Shown here piece after piece: positions 1 to 12,803 of a DNA stretch of 64,000 nucleotides (positions within the stretch are counted from its first letter, which is position 1; every line of letters begins with the position of its first letter). Origin of the DNA: Leucaena leucocephala (lineage: Eukaryota > Streptophyta > Magnoliopsida > Fabales > Fabaceae); the NCBI GenBank assembly GCA_037074615.1, contig CM073524.1, positions 18,057,406 to 18,121,405 of the forward strand. Reading direction: 5' to 3'. The notes under the pieces were generated by a model, which was not told the origin of the DNA, searched no databases, and saw nothing but the letters and a program-made list of their open reading frames with translations. Position numbers and translations under genes: made by a program.

Positions 1-44
1 AGAATGCAGGGGCAAAATCGTAATTATGGGAAAGATCGGGCTGG
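1..44 (+). repeat. Chromovirus-like LTR fragment (plus)
   Basis: These bases match almost perfectly the stretch at about 21606-21650 inside the solo LTR at 21182-23954. The match stops at GGGCTGG, where the sequence switches to a reversed LTR of another subtype. The fragment is cut by the window edge. Confidence 0.7.
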
Positions 45-630
45 CCTAGGACGAAATATTGGGCCTCTTTTAGGCCAATAGCTAATTGGCACAAATCCCA
101 ATGTACTTTCCTTATACCGATATCCTTAAATTATCTTGATCTCAGAATAAATGCTAAACACCTCCTTTAATTGTTCTAACATTTTTAGAAATTCATTCTA
201 ATATAAAATGAATTCTCTACAAAGTTTCATAATTTTCTGAGACCCAGAAGTCCTGTTAAAAATTACATATGTTTCCTTTAACCCTTTATCGGTGTCATTT
301 TTCACCGTAAATTCCATAATTAATTCTACAGGACTCCTTTTTAACTTCTGTCAACTCCATAAATTCTCATATTAATTATAATAATTTACTATCAAATTTT
401 CTCTGATATCCATCCATTGTGTGAAATGACCAAAATGCCCTCCATTTACTTCTGGTTTCTTAGGGTATCACAGTGGTATTTTCGTAATTTTGCACTTTGG
501 CTCTTAGACTTTCTTCCTCTTCCAATTAATCCTTTTCTTTACATAAATATGGCCACATCTTTTCCTAAACATCTCATATATTTTATTCAATCTGTACATA
601 CAACTTAGTACAGAAATTAGGGATGTTACA
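45..630 (-). repeat. Chromovirus-like LTR fragment (minus), 5' part of U3
   Basis: This is the reverse complement of the first roughly 580 bases of the LTR at 58384-61611. It ends in GGGATGTTACA at 630, the complement of the LTR start TGTAACATCCC. The rest of the LTR is missing at the 45 side. The short open frames here lie in non-coding LTR and are not genes. Confidence 0.75.
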
Positions 631-2442
631 CCAATCCTATATAATTTTGTCCAAGGGATCCAAATATGAGCTTATATTTATGAAAATCAAACTCCTTTTC
701 TTGAATTTGGCACCGAACCGAAACATACCCTCTTTATTTCTAAAAATTCTCATTTTGATTCCAATGCTTCCAATACTTGTTTCTTTACTATATCCCACAC
801 AATTTTTCATTTTAAACTAATTGGAAGCATCAAAATAATGAACTTCTCACATATGAACAGTGATTCATATAGTGGTAGCAATGAACTCAAAACCCTAATT
901 CCATGCATACTTGAATTTTCAAATCAAAACTACTTGATTCTTACTTATCTAAGCTTATCTAAACTATATATAACATAAGATTCAACTTTCCCCTCTAATT
1001 CCAGATCATGTCTAGGAGCCAATATTGAGAGGAAAATGGTGTTTCAACCATCCAAATCTAAGAGAAATCTTCCTATAACATAATACAAAGATAGGAGGAA
1101 GAAATTAGCTTGAATCTTTACTTGATTGACTCTTGGATTGCTTTTTCTTCTTGCTTAGATTTTATTTTGGCAGCACCTCCCCATAGCTCCCTTGTTTCAT
1201 GCCAAAATGAAGAGAAATGGAGGGGTATTTATAGGCCAAAATCTAAGGTCATGGATGGCTAAGATTGCTTCCAACACTATTTAATCTAATGGTCCAAAAT
1301 TGCTTTTATTCTTGGCTTAATTTTCAAGCTAAATTAATAGGCCACATCTAAAATTCTCCTCCTTATTTGGCTACCATGTGGCATAAGTTTGGGCTAAGTG
1401 GGACCCAAGGATATACCTTACCATGCCACCTTGCAACATTTGAAGTTTCCTTAAAAAATTTATTTCTTTTATTTATTTAAAAATCAATATAAAATTCCTT
1501 TAATCACATGATAATTTCTTTGGCTTCATGGGAACTTATATGACACCATTATGGGCCTCCTTTAAGTCCAACATTTATTTGGCACATATCCCAAGGCATT
1601 TTCTATACCGGTACCATAAATCACCCTGATTTTTGAGATAAATTCTATAAATCTCTTTTAAGGGTCCTGACATTTTTAGAAATTCATTATACTATTAAAT
1701 GAATTTTTTGAAAAGTTTCATAATTTTTTGAGACCCAGAAGTCTAGATAAAAATTCTATATGTTTCATTAAATCCTTTTATTGGTCTCATTTTTTACCTT
1801 AAATTCCATAATAAATTCTATAGAACTCTTTTTTGAGTTCTACCAACTTCATAAATTCCTATAATAATTATAAATTTTTTTCCAAATTTCATCTGATTAT
1901 GAGATCCAAAAGATCCTGTACCAGTTTCTAGACTTTGTAGATTAGTACTAATTTTTTGGAACCTCAAACTGAAATTCTGAAAAATATGCTTAACCCAATT
2001 ACCATTATCTATTTATTGATAAAATTTGGGACTGTAGCATTTTTTGGCACTTTTGGGCCTTTTCAGCTCAACTTTCTCATAATTACATTTTTACCCCTAG
2101 AATTTGACAAATTACACTTTAATCCCTGAATTTATCAAATTCTATTTTGGTCCCTTACTTCAAATTTTGAAATATCATTTTAGTCCCATTCTAAACATTC
2201 TGAAATTCTAATTTAACTTCTAAAATCTTAAAACTCCATTTAAATCCCTTGAATTCTTTATATTAATTTTTTATCAAAATGACCTTCACGTCCCTAAGCA
2301 TTATAACTTTATACTTTTCATGTCTTTCTTCAATTTAAAACTCATCTAACCATTATCATTTCTTCTACTCATCGTCATAATCCTTTCCTTACCTCTTTCC
2401 TCTATCAAGCTTCTATAGATAGGGAAAAATTAGTCGTCTACA
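631..2442 (-). repeat. Reversed chromovirus-like LTR, decayed
   Basis: From about 690 onward this matches the reverse complement of the LTR at 12804-15170, including the stretch downstream of the TATA box, a reversed TATA box and the U3 part. It ends near 2442 in a decayed version of the LTR start. The terminal bases expected near 631 are missing, so that end is truncated. No gene is seen. Confidence 0.65.
1226..1233 (-). promoter_or_regulatory. LTR TATA box
   Basis: Reversed TATAAATA followed by a C-run, the same core-promoter arrangement as in the other chromovirus-like LTRs of the window. It would direct transcription on the minus strand. Confidence 0.6.
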
Positions 2443-2695
2443 GATAGAAAAGAAATCATGATGTGAAATTTAATCTTGACTATTGATCTAATTCAAGATT
2501 TATCTATAAATACCCCCTCCCATGTTGGCCGGCCAAGCATTGAGGAACCCTTGGGGAACCCCTTGCAAAATGGTTTCTTAAAGCTAGAAGAAGCAATTCT
2601 AGGGCTATTTGAGCAAGGATTAAAGGTAACATTTTCTCCTAAGTCTTTAATCTTCTAGTTTAGAGGATTAATTATTAGATTAAATGGTTTAAAAT
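2443..2695 (+). repeat. LTR fragment with TATA box
   Basis: A short plus-strand LTR piece. It has TATAAATACCCCC at 2505 followed by sequence like the post-TATA part of other LTRs here (GAACCCTTGGGGAA, GATTAAAGGTAA). U3 upstream and the LTR end downstream are missing. The 60-aa open frame over it is not considered a gene. Confidence 0.6.
2505..2512 (+). promoter_or_regulatory. LTR TATA box
   Basis: TATAAATA followed by CCCCC, matching the LTR promoter motif repeated through the window. Confidence 0.6.
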
Positions 2696-4273
2696 TGTCA
2701 TATCCCTAATTTTTTTATCTGGTATGTATGTGAAGTATGTATTTAATATACATGAAATTATATAAGGAAAATGTTGCAATTTAAGAGAGGAAAGGGATTA
2801 AATTGTAAATAATAAAAAGTTCAAGGACTTAAGTGTAATTTAGAAAAGTCCCAAGGCTTAAAATAAATTTAGAGATAAGTTGTAAGCCATAAAGTGTATT
2901 ATAAAAAAGTATAGTAATGGACCAAAGTGGAAATTTTATAAATTCAAGGGCTAAAAGTGCAAATTTTCAAATTCAAGGGCAAAATTATAATTATGAGAAA
3001 ATTGAGCCAGAAAATGCCCAAAACTGCCCGTAAATATTATAGTCCCAAATTTACCACTAAATAGAGAATGGTAATTGGGCCAGACATATTTTTCATAATT
3101 TTGATTTGAGGCCCCAGATAATTGATGTTATTTTTTAAAGTCTGAAGATTATTAAAGGACCTTATGGACTTTCTAATCAAATAAAATTTTGTAGGAAATT
3201 CCTATAATTAATATAAGAATTTATGAAACTGACAGAACTCAAAAAAAGTTCTATAAAATTTATAATATAATTTACAGTGAAATAATACACCTGATAAATA
3301 CTTTTTGGTGAGCTTTTTGGGGAATTGAGCCATAAAGGCATTGGACCTATTTAAAGTCCCAAGTTGGCATCCCATAGGCCCAGTAGTATACCCTAAAAGT
3401 TATGTGGGCCAGTGTCCAGAAAAACCCTGAAAAGTATAAAATTATGAAAATGCCTTTGTGTTATAATATTGAACAAGAGATGAATGGAGGGCATTTTGGT
3501 CGTTTGGACATGGTCAAAACTTCTAGGGACATACATGAATGTTTGATCAAAGTTAGAATATGCCCTGATGAAGTGTAAAGAGGTGTGAAATGATAATTAT
3601 GCCCTTAAGATTAGTATAGTGTAAAATAATGAACCAAGGGCATTTCAATCATTTTCTAAGGGATGGTAAGTAGATAAATACTCATTCTAATAATTTCAGT
3701 GGTAGGAAAAATCTAGACACTGGTTTTCGTGATAGAATATATATTCTGAAATTAGAAACATAAAATAGTCTGATTTTTGTAAAACTGACTAAATTAGTAC
3801 CTGATTGGACTGGAATTTTTCCTATCGTATTGTCCTATGACTTGCACCAAACAAAGCCTCATTTGATGTCATGGATGATATCACTTTTTTCTTGGTGGGC
3901 AAGCTAGTTTCAAGATGCAATATAGACCCTTGGATTAAATAGTGAATAAACTAATCATAGCCTTTCATTTTCACCCAAACTTTTATATATATACCATATA
4001 CCCCCCTTTACAACCCATTTCAATAGCCCTTAGTAATCTTAGGGAAACTTTGCCAAAATTTATTTTGGACTAGGAGAAAGCATACAACTTGGAGCAAAAA
4101 GAAAGGTAATGATTTCATTTGATATTGGACTTTATTCTAGGAAGTTTGCTCTTGGTTTTAAGTGGTTTTTATAGTAATTTTCCTTTGGTATTGCTACTGG
4201 ATGTGCTGCTCAAATATGGTGGGAATATCTCCAATGTGGTGCAAAAAGAAAGGTAATTGTTTCATTTGATCTT
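2696..4273 (+). repeat. Chromovirus-like LTR, 3' truncated
   Basis: Starts with TGTCATATCC, the same terminus as the LTR at 12804, and runs through the U3 of that family. A TATA-like run is at 3984-3992 (TATATATAT, then CCATATACCCCCC). Homology to the family stops near 4273, where Athila-like LTR sequence begins, so the LTR end is lost. No TSD was found. Confidence 0.65.
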
Positions 4274-5237
4274 GGACTTCTTCTTTTTCATTCCATTTTC
4301 TGTCTCTATCTCGGGGGGAGCTCATGCACTCTATTGCGGCTATAACTACCTCCTCTCACATAACAGAAAGGATCACCATAACTTCTTTGATTCTAGCTCA
4401 TTATTCCATAGTCTCGACACTCTCTCCCTCTCCGTCTCTATTTTCTCCCTCTCGACGACTTTCCTCTGTGCTGAACAGAGAACTAGATCAACCTTCCTTT
4501 TTCATCTTTATCTTTCATCTTCTTTGAATCACCATGAACTCTGCTTGTTCCTTAGTTGCTGCTGCTGAGGTCTTGACAATAATGCAAGGTTAAATCCATT
4601 GTGCTCTCTTGGAGATGAAGCTGAACCTAAGTCCTTGATCTACAAACAGGGAGTTCAATTGTGTCATTAATTCCAAATCTGACTGTATCTATTTCTTTAT
4701 TTCATACTAGATTTATTGATTCAATTGGAGTTAGTAAATGATGAATGATTAGGAAACTGAGTTGGATTTCATGCTAAAGTGTAATTGAGCTTTAATTGAT
4801 CTTTATCCTTAAACTAGTTGGACATGGTTGTGGTTGATTAAAGGAATTTTATAGCAGAGTATAGTTGTACCTGCTTAATTCATCTTCTTACTTCTCTTAA
4901 GTTGAATGATTTAGATTCCTCTATATAATATTTGCGTGTTATAGAATTGATAGATATTAAGCTGACTAGTTGTTGGCTAATTCATTTTAATTCAACTAAT
5001 TAACTCCTTATATTTTATGGACAATGAAGGTAAGCTAATCTCCAAGGGAATACACTTATCATAAATTCATAACATCATCATCAACACTAAAATCATAAAT
5101 AGTAGCATTAGGATTTAGATTCAAAAGTTCTTCAAATATTTCTTCTCACAAATCATTTGGTTAGTTTGATAATTTGTGGCTTAAAGAATTGTTAGGAATT
5201 GAATTCAATTGGCTTCTTGTGAATTGAACTAGGTTAG

Positions 5238-8200
5238 TGTAATATCCTAATTTTTTATATTGATTTGTATGTACAGTTTGTATGTAATATATGTGATATT
5301 TTTTGAGCAAAATGTGGCCATTTATGTAAAGAAAATGATTGAATTGAAAAAGGAAGAAAATGCAAGGATTTAAGTGAAATTATAAAAATCTTAAGGCCAA
5401 AAGAGAAAGTAGACAAAAATGTGGGGTCTTTAAGTGTAATTTTAGCCAAATGTGAGGACATAAGTGCAATTTATGAAAAGTCTAGGGGTAAAAGTGTAAT
5501 TATGAAGAATTTGGACCGAAAATAGGCCAAAAATGCCCAGAGTCAGATAAAACCCAAATTTTACCAGTAGATGGAGAAAATTATTCCGGTTAGTTTGACG
5601 CGTAACAGAATTTTGATTTGAGGTCCCAAAAAATTGATATAAATTTTAGAAGTCAGATAAAATTATTATAGTATTTTTTAGACCTCAGAATCAGATGAAA
5701 CTTTACAGTAAATTCCTACAATTAATATGAGAATTTATAAAACTGACAGGATCAGAAAAGGAATCCTGTAGAATTTTTAATAGAATTTACAGTAAAATAA
5801 AATACCCGATAAATATCTTTGGGAGAGGCTTCTAGGGATTTATGCCATAAAAGTAATGGACCTAGACAAAGGCCTAAAATGGCGTCCTAGAGGCCCAATA
5901 AGGTACCTGAGCAGTATGTGGGCCAGTGTCCAGAGGAACCCCGGAAAAGTGCGAAATTACAAAAATACCCCTGTGTTGTACCAAGGAGCAAGAGGTGAAT
6001 GGAGGGCATTTTGGTCATTTTAGACAGGCCAAAATGCCAAGACAGGTACAGGAAGGGTTAGTCAGAGTCAGTATATGCTCTGATAAGGTACAAGAGGTGT
6101 GGAATGACAATTATGCCCTTAGGGTCAATGTAGTGCAAGAAAGGGCACCAAGGGTATTTTGGTCATTTTTCAAGGGATTTGTAATTAAGTTTAGACCCAG
6201 TATAAGAATGTCAATGATAGAAAGAATTTGGAAACTGGATTTAAGGTCAGAAAATATATTATAGAATCTCAGAAAAATTAGATTCACAAAACAGTCTGGT
6301 TTTTGGGGAATCGGACTGAGCCGGTACCGGATTGGACTAGAATTTTTCTCGAAGTTTCCTACCCTCAGAATTTCATCACATGTCATGTGAGGTGTCCCTT
6401 TTGATGATGTAATGGTGAAGATGTCATAATTATTAGAGAAAAGGAAATTCAAGATTAAATCTAAGCCATTAGATCAAATAGTGCACAAAATAATCTTGGC
6501 CTTTCATTTTCCATTGGATTTTTCTATAAATACCCCCATTTTTCTGATGCAAAACTGTGAATGAAGAATGCTTGGGGAACCTCTTGCAAAATGAAAACTC
6601 AAGCCAAGACAAAGAAGAATTCAAAGGCCAAAGTTCAAGCAAGCTAGAGATTAAAGGTAAGCAAACTATCCTAACTTATTTTCCTTTGATTTGGGAGCTT
6701 GAACTTAGGGTTTTCATGAAAGAAAGTTGAGTTTTCTCTAAGGTGCATGTGCTGTCCAAAACCTTAGATGAAAGGATAAAGAAGAAATTAAAGTTAGAAT
6801 TATGAGATTAAAGCTTAAACAAGCTAGTTAGATGATTGGTTGTTGAATCAAGTTGATATTCTTGACTTTGCCATGGTTGAACCATTTTGGGTTGCACTGT
6901 TCATGCACTGTTCATGATAGAAGGAGATGGAATTTCAATGATCTAATGCTTCCATTGAGTTTATATGATGATTTTGTGTAGGATTGGATAGGTTTTGAGC
7001 CTTGGAAGCATTGAAATTGAAAGTTGTAATGTTTGGAATTCTTCTCTATAATTGTTCACTCACATGAACAGTGATTGGAATCTCATGATTTTGATGCTTC
7101 CAATGGTTTTAAAATGAAAAGTTGTGTGGGGTAAAGTAGAGAAACAAGTATAGGAAGCATTGAAATCAAGATGAGAATTTTTGGAAGAATTGTGCATGTT
7201 TTTCAAATCTGTATAGAACAGTGCATAAGAGCTAGAATTTCATTATTCTAAGCTCATAAATGGATTCAAAAGGTGAAATTGTGTAGGGTAAGGTCAAGAT
7301 ATCAATTGATTCAAAGGCCAAGGCAATTGGTAAAGGTTAGAGGAAGTTATGTTAGTTAAATGTTCAAGAGAGATAGTCTTGAATAATGATTGAGTTCATG
7401 GTCCTAATGAATTATGTGATGAATATGAATGTGCTTAGGACCTTGCAACATCCAAGAAGATGTTGAGAAGTGGTTGAACAAAAGGTTTCATGGTTGGAAA
7501 GCTTAGGGAGCAAGTGCAAGAATAAGGAAGAAAGCTTAAGTTCAAGGTAGTGGACTTACCTCTTTTTGTGCTTGATGTGGTATGATTATGTGTTGACATG
7601 TATATGATATTTGATTGATGTTGTGACATGAGAAAACATATTGAATATGTTATGAAGAACATGTTTCCCATGGCCATGCATTTTCTATGCAAAGTATATA
7701 GCATGATGGCATGTCACCAATTAAAGAAAGTTTAATGAAATTACATATCATGCATTAGCATCCATCTTGCATATTTAAGTGGTAATGTTTGCTACTGAGA
7801 TTCCCTAGAATCTCACCCTCCCACAACCAACCAATTTAGGTCAAGCATGATGGGAAATTGCATGCATGGAGAAGAGCTAAAGAATGGAGGAAAGAAAGTG
7901 AACAATTTGATGCTTTCCCCTATGATGCATGGTTTGTTCCAATTACGTAAAGTGTGTAATCATGTGATGAAAATGTATGAAATAATTATAGAATATATCC
8001 ATGATGTATATAAATGTATGAGAGACCAAAGAGATGGTTTATGTATGTTGGAACAATTATTGGGAATTAAAGAAAGGAAACTGAAATGGTAAAAACGTAG
8101 GTCCTGAAGCAGTTTTATTGTGCCTTCAGTTTGACAAAGAAAATGAAAGGATTAACTCACAAAATTTTATGAGCTTAAAGTACACATAAGGAGATTTAAA

Positions 8201-8593
8201 TCCATATATAATTCATCTCATTTGGATAAAGGAACAAAGAGAAATGAATTTCCAAAGTCAGGGACCAGAATCTGTTTTCAGGATTTTTGACCAAATAAAC
8301 AGTAAAATTTAACGAATAAACTGTATCAATTGGCTAAGCATTTGGTCATGAAATTATTTTTCCCTTAAACTTCAAGATGTTATCTTAGAGTATAATTTTG
8401 AACCACTTCATTTTGATTTTTCTAGAATTAATTATAATTTTTCAAAGTTTATCGCACAATCTGAAATAATATATGAATAGTAACTCACCAAGAGTAAAAA
8501 TTCCAGATTTGGCTAATAGACTTCAAAGGTCATGTAAGTGGTTCTAAATGCTACCAAATGATCCTTAAGACGTACGAAAGTAAGGATGTTTTA
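5238..8593 (+). mobile_element. Solo chromovirus-like LTR, TSD GTTAG
   Basis: Runs from TGTAATATCC to GGATGTTTTA and is flanked by GTTAG at 5233-5237 and 8594-8598. Removing it rejoins a stretch that matches the intact 3' LTR near 32105. The length is 3356 bp. It holds a TATA box at 6525 and a GAGATT/AATCTC hairpin at 7796-7815. There is no internal region or second LTR, so it is a solo LTR. Short ORFs such as 5926-6264 and 7847-8092 have no recognisable domain. Confidence 0.85.
6525..6532 (+). promoter_or_regulatory. LTR TATA box
   Basis: TATAAATA followed by CCCCCATTTTT in the solo LTR at 5238-8593. Confidence 0.65.
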
Positions 8594-8661
8594 GTTAGCT
8601 TCACTTTACTATATGGTAGCTTAGTTTCTTATTTGATAAGTGAACGACACGCTTGTTAAAA

Positions 8662-8679
8662 TGGTGTCATTGCTGTGGA
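8662..8679 (+). promoter_or_regulatory. Primer-binding site, tRNA-Asp type
   Basis: TGGTGTCATTGCTGTGGA lies three bases after the LTR end. It matches the Athila tRNA-Asp site TGGCGCCGTTGCCGGGGA at 13 of 18 positions. Four of the five differences are C-to-T or G-to-A. This is where the tRNA primer for minus-strand DNA would have annealed. Confidence 0.7.
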
Positions 8680-8779
8680 GCCTTATTTGTTAAGGTTCCT
8701 TAAGCAATCCTTTGGGCCTAAAAAACATAAAAAGTATATAGGTGTTTCAATTTTTCTACGAATTTAGTGTTCTATCTTT

Positions 8780-9062
8780 ATAAGTCACGACTGAACTGCA
8801 AAAATTGATTACTGAAGAGTCTTTGTGATTTTTAGTATTGACCAGATTCACATTTGGTCGCAACCTCAAATTAGTGCTTAACTCATGCTTGCTCTTTGTG
8901 ACTTCCAGTCGCGACCAGATTTACATTTAGTCATAACAAAAAATCCTTGATCATCAAGTCGTCCTCTCTGTAACTTTTAGTCACGACCTGGTGTTTATCT
9001 TTGTCACGATTTCTGCTCTTTGTGGATTTTGGTCGCGACCTAAGGTTATTCTAGTCGTGACC
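8780..9062 (+). repeat. GTCGCGAC motif cluster in the Athila leader
   Basis: About eight copies or near-copies of GTCGCGAC lie between the PBS and gag (near 8782, 8863, 8908, 8932, 8981, 9005, 9031 and 9053). Variants such as GTCACGAC, GTCGTGAC and GTCGCAAC differ by C-to-T or G-to-A changes. Spacing is irregular. The function is unknown. Confidence 0.7.
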
Positions 9063-9166
9063 TAAGTAGATTGTTCTGTCATTTTCTGTTTTCTTATTTA
9101 CAATTTCTGAAAATTATGCATTATTAATACTTCTAATATGCTGCATGACTATGAAATATAATTTTC

Positions 9167-10980
9167 ATGACTAGAAGTTCTGAATTCTTTCCTTTGGACA
9201 AAGAAATAAATAGAACACTTAGGCAAATTAATAAAGCTAAAATCTTAAGTCAAACTAGTGTTGGATCTACTATTGAGCATAGTTTCTATGGTGAATCTGT
9301 TGCCATTGAAACTGAATTTGCATTTTGTGATTTCTTAGATAATCATTTTATCATGGAGTATGTTAATGAGGGTGAAGATCAAAATCACAATCAGAAAAAT
9401 CAAAATAAGCAAAATGAAGAGAACAACATAAATAATAATAGAAGGGGACGTAGGAGCATTAGAGAACTCACTTCTTCTAATAGAAACTTTGATCCTTTTC
9501 GAACATGTCTTGTTTTGGATGTTAATTTTAAGCTGAATGGTCTTTTTTTAAGTAACTTACCAAAATTTTATGGTTTGGCATGTGAGGATCCTTTTAAGTA
9601 CTTGAAGACTATGCAATGGGTGTGCTTATCCATTAAACCTATAGGTGCTAATATGGATGCTGTGCAAAGACAAGTATTCCATTTTATACTTGAGGAAAGG
9701 CAAATAAATGGTTTTATATGCTGCTACATCATGCACCTCGTGCTTTGGACTCTTGGAACAACTTGAGAAATGCTTTCTTAGAGAGATACTTTCCTACTTC
9801 CAAGACTGCTACATTAAGGAAGGAAATCTTTGGTGCAAAACAATTTGCTCAAGAGCCTTTTTATGAATTTTGGGGAAGGTTTCAAGAGCTGCTAGCTAGA
9901 TGTCCTAACCACCAGATTCCAAGTGAGCATTTGGTGTAGTATTTTCACTCAGGATTACGCCCTTTAGATAGGACAAATCTAGATGCAGCTGCTGGGGTTT
10001 CTATTGATGATTTAACTCTTAATGAAGCATGGAATTTGATTGAGAAGATAGCAAATAATGACTAGCAGTATGGGGACTATGATGCTAGGAAAGTTCATGA
10101 GGTTTCTACAAGATCTTCCTAAGATTATAATAGCTTATCTTCTCAAGTGGCTGCTATGAATGCTTAGATCAACAAATTAGCTGCTCAATTGAGCAATGCA
10201 CATTTTCAAAATTCATAATCTCAAGCTCTAGTTGCTCCTAGTTATTAGTTTTGTTCTTATCCTATGCATACTAGTGACAAGTGTCCTACACATTATGAAG
10301 ATGTATCAGCCATCTATCAAGGGAAACCAAATCAGTATCCATAAAAGAATCCATACTCTAACAGATATAATGAAAGATGGAGAGACCATCTCAATTTCAT
10401 ATGGAGGAGGGGATAGGAATTTTGGGCAAAATAGATTCAATAATGATAAACAAGTGGCTGAACCTTCTAGACCTATGGAGTTACCTACTGTTGCAAAGGA
10501 TGATAGTATGTCTGAGATAATTAAGAGCATTAATATGATGAACTCGAACATAAATTCCATAAACTCAAACTTTAGCTCTAATTTCATGGACTTGCGATCT
10601 ATGGTGGAGAATAACATAGCAATGAAAAATTCAAAGTTTGCTGCTTTAGAGAGCAAAATAGAGTAGTAGGAAACCAAAGCTTCAAACTTGAATGGCTATG
10701 TATCACAGTTAGCTAATTTAATGAGTGATGTTCAGGCAAGAATTGGTGGACGTTTACCTTCAAACACAGTTGTTAACCCCAAATATATGAATGTTATGAG
10801 CTTGAGAAGTGGCAAAACAGTGGGAAAAGTCAATTTTGATGTTGATAAAAGAGATTATGGAGAAAATGAGCAATAAAGCAGGTCTAGAACTGAAGAAGTA
10901 ATTGAAGAAAAACCTTCAATTACTCTAGAATCAGAAAGTAGCAAAGAGAAGAGGATGTTGTAGCGGAAAAATAGCAAGCT
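9167..10980 (+). pseudogene. gag: Athila-like Gag, broken
   Basis: Gag would form the cytoplasmic particle that packages element RNA. The first open part (9167-9763) begins MTRSSEFF, with a basic Asn-rich stretch and then a core region. A frameshift near 9710 moves the core to a second frame (9718-9936), where SWNNLRNAFLERYFP and the following residues match the Ty3 Gag core. After that come repeated in-frame stops, most at places where relatives have Gln. A degenerate zinc-knuckle-like stretch (FCSYPMHTSDKC) lies near 10250. Further open parts are at 10232-10666 and 10688-10873, the latter with NGYVSQLANLMSDVQARIGG. It cannot make a full protein. Confidence 0.75.
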
Positions 10981-11099
10981 AGATTAAAGGATGTTGCACA
11001 ATCAGCTATATGCATGAAGTAGTTGCTAGTTCCAAAATTGCAAGTCAGAAATGAGACAAGAACCAACTTCAAAAGGAGCATGAAGATGCAGAACAAAAG

Positions 11100-12290
11100 G
11101 ACAGAGAGGTAAGTATTAAACACCTACCTTTTCCTAGTGCATACATACATCCAAAGAAAGTTTTAAAAGGAAAACAGGAACAAGATATTCTGAATCTGTT
11201 GGGAAAATTAGAAGTTAATGTGCCACTTGTAGATCTAATTAGAATTATACCTAAGTATGAGAAATTTGTGAAAGAACTTTGCACTAATAAAAGAATTTGC
11301 AAGCCAAATGAGAGGGTTCAAGTAGGCTTTAATGTGTCAGCTTTATTTAAGCCACACATTCCTATTAAATGTGATGATCCAGGTTCATTTATAGTCCAAA
11401 TTACCATAGGTAAGTTTCATTATGCTAGTGCTTTGTTACATCTTGGTGCAGCCATAAATGTAATGGAAACTTCCATTTATATATCATTAGGCATAGCATA
11501 GGCTCACTTAAGAAAACTTCAATGATAGTTCAACTTGCCGACTGAACCATTAGGAAACCTGAGGGATTATTAGAAGACATATTAGTAAAGGTTAAAGACT
11601 TGATTATACCTGCAAATTTCTATGTCTTGGATATGTAATATGAGTCAACTTTAGAGGGACCTATTATTTTGAGTAGGTCATTCTTTATAACAGCTAACAC
11701 TATCATAAGCATAAAAAATGGGAGTATTACAATAGAAGTAGGTGATAATGTCATAACTTTAAATGTCTATGAAGTAATGAGACATCCATTTGAAGATTAC
11801 TCAATGCTAGGCCTAAGTACAATTGAGGCATACATAGAAGAAGCTAAAGAGGATCATGAACTATTGCTACAAAATTCTGATAAGGCTGAATGTGATTTGC
11901 TTGAATATGAAATTTCTTCTTCTTCTGAATTTTTTTTAGATAGTAGTGGTGACATGTCAAGTGTTAACTATATTTCAGTTGATAGCTTACTTTCCACCCT
12001 ACAATCTTTTTCTTTTTTGTTGCTAATTTTTTAAATGAAGGTTTTGGAGAGCAGCAGTATAATAAAATTGCAGGTGAGAACATAGCTGCTGAGAATTTCA
12101 TTGTAGGGACATAACTAGATAATACAGAACCTATGAGGACATAATTAGTAAAGTCTGTTGCAACTCTAGAAACTAAGAAGTTAGTTCCATCAATTATCTA
12201 GCCACCTGAGCTGGAACTTAAACCACTTTCTAGTAACCTTAAATATGTGTTTTTAGCTGAAAATGATACATTACCTATTATAATTGCTAA
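11100..12290 (+). pseudogene. pol: Athila-like protease region, broken
   Basis: The aspartic protease would cut the Gag-Pol polyprotein. LGKLEVNVPLVDL and PKYEKFVKEL at about 11196-11280 match the segment that precedes the protease in Athila/Tat elements. The active-site region reads LLHLGAAINVME, where the family has DLGASIN, so the catalytic Asp is His (codon at 11439-11441). The flap and C-terminal part (RSFFITANTIISIKNG, then EVGDNVITLNVYEVMRHP) sits at 11669-11790 after stop codons. The rest leads into the reverse transcriptase. Confidence 0.7.
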
Positions 12291-12803
12291 TTCACTTTCT
12301 GTTTTTAAGGAAAAGAGGTTAATTTCAATTTTAAAAACACATAAGAGAGTAATAGGTTGGGTTTAGCTTATATACCTGGTGTAGATCCTACTGTATGTAC
12401 ACATAAAATCTTGTTAAATGATGGAACAAAGCCTATTAAACAACAACAGAGAAGGCTAAATCCATTAATATCTGATGTGTTCAAGAAAGAGGTAACTAAG
12501 CTTTTAAATGTTGGTATAATTTACCCAATTTTAGATAATGAATGGGTAAGTCCAGTTTATGTGGTGCCAAAGAAAAGTGGTATAAACTGTGGTAAGGAAT
12601 GAGGAAAAAAGAACTAATCCCTACTAGAGTGCAAAATTCATGGAGAGTGTATATTGATTATAGGAAGTTGAATGATGCAACTAGGAAAGACCATTTTCCT
12701 TTACCATTTATAGATCAAATGTTGGAAAGACTTGCTGGAAAAGCTAATTACTATTTTCTTGATGGATTTTTAGGGTATTTTTAGGTTCCAATTGCACTCG
12801 AAG
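12291..12803 (+). pseudogene. pol: Athila-like reverse transcriptase, N-terminal half
   Basis: Reverse transcriptase copies element RNA into DNA. The stretch from about 12357 matches the start of the Ty3 RT: HKILLNDGTKPIKQQQRRLNP, then WVSPVYVVPKKSG and WRVYIDYRKLNDATRKDHFPLP. A frame change lies near 12600. The palm start FLDGFLGYF is followed by a TAG where relatives have Gln. The gene is then cut after VPIALE by the solo LTR at 12804 and resumes at 15171. The last five bases (12799-12803) are the TSD copy CGAAG. Confidence 0.8.

Larger units (their letters stand above)
4274..8658 (+). repeat. 5' LTR of the Athila-like element, 5' truncated and interrupted
   Basis: The parts 4274-5237 and 8594-8658 match the 3' LTR at about 31148-32171 in order, including GGGGGAGCTCATGCACTC and the terminal GAACGACACGCTTGT. 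The first roughly 350 bases of the LTR are missing. The rest is split by the solo LTR at 5238-8593. The LTR end reads GTTA here instead of GTCA in the 3' copy. The open frame at 4257-4568 is LTR sequence, not a gene. Confidence 0.75.

Noticed and set aside
4257..4568. 103-aa open frame in the Athila-like 5' LTR.
   Set aside because: Low-complexity Ser/Leu-rich reading of LTR sequence; the matching region of the 3' LTR near 31148-31440 does not keep it.
5926..6452. Overlapping 112-aa and 113-aa frames on opposite strands.
   Set aside because: They lie in U3 of a solo LTR whose relatives do not keep the frames.
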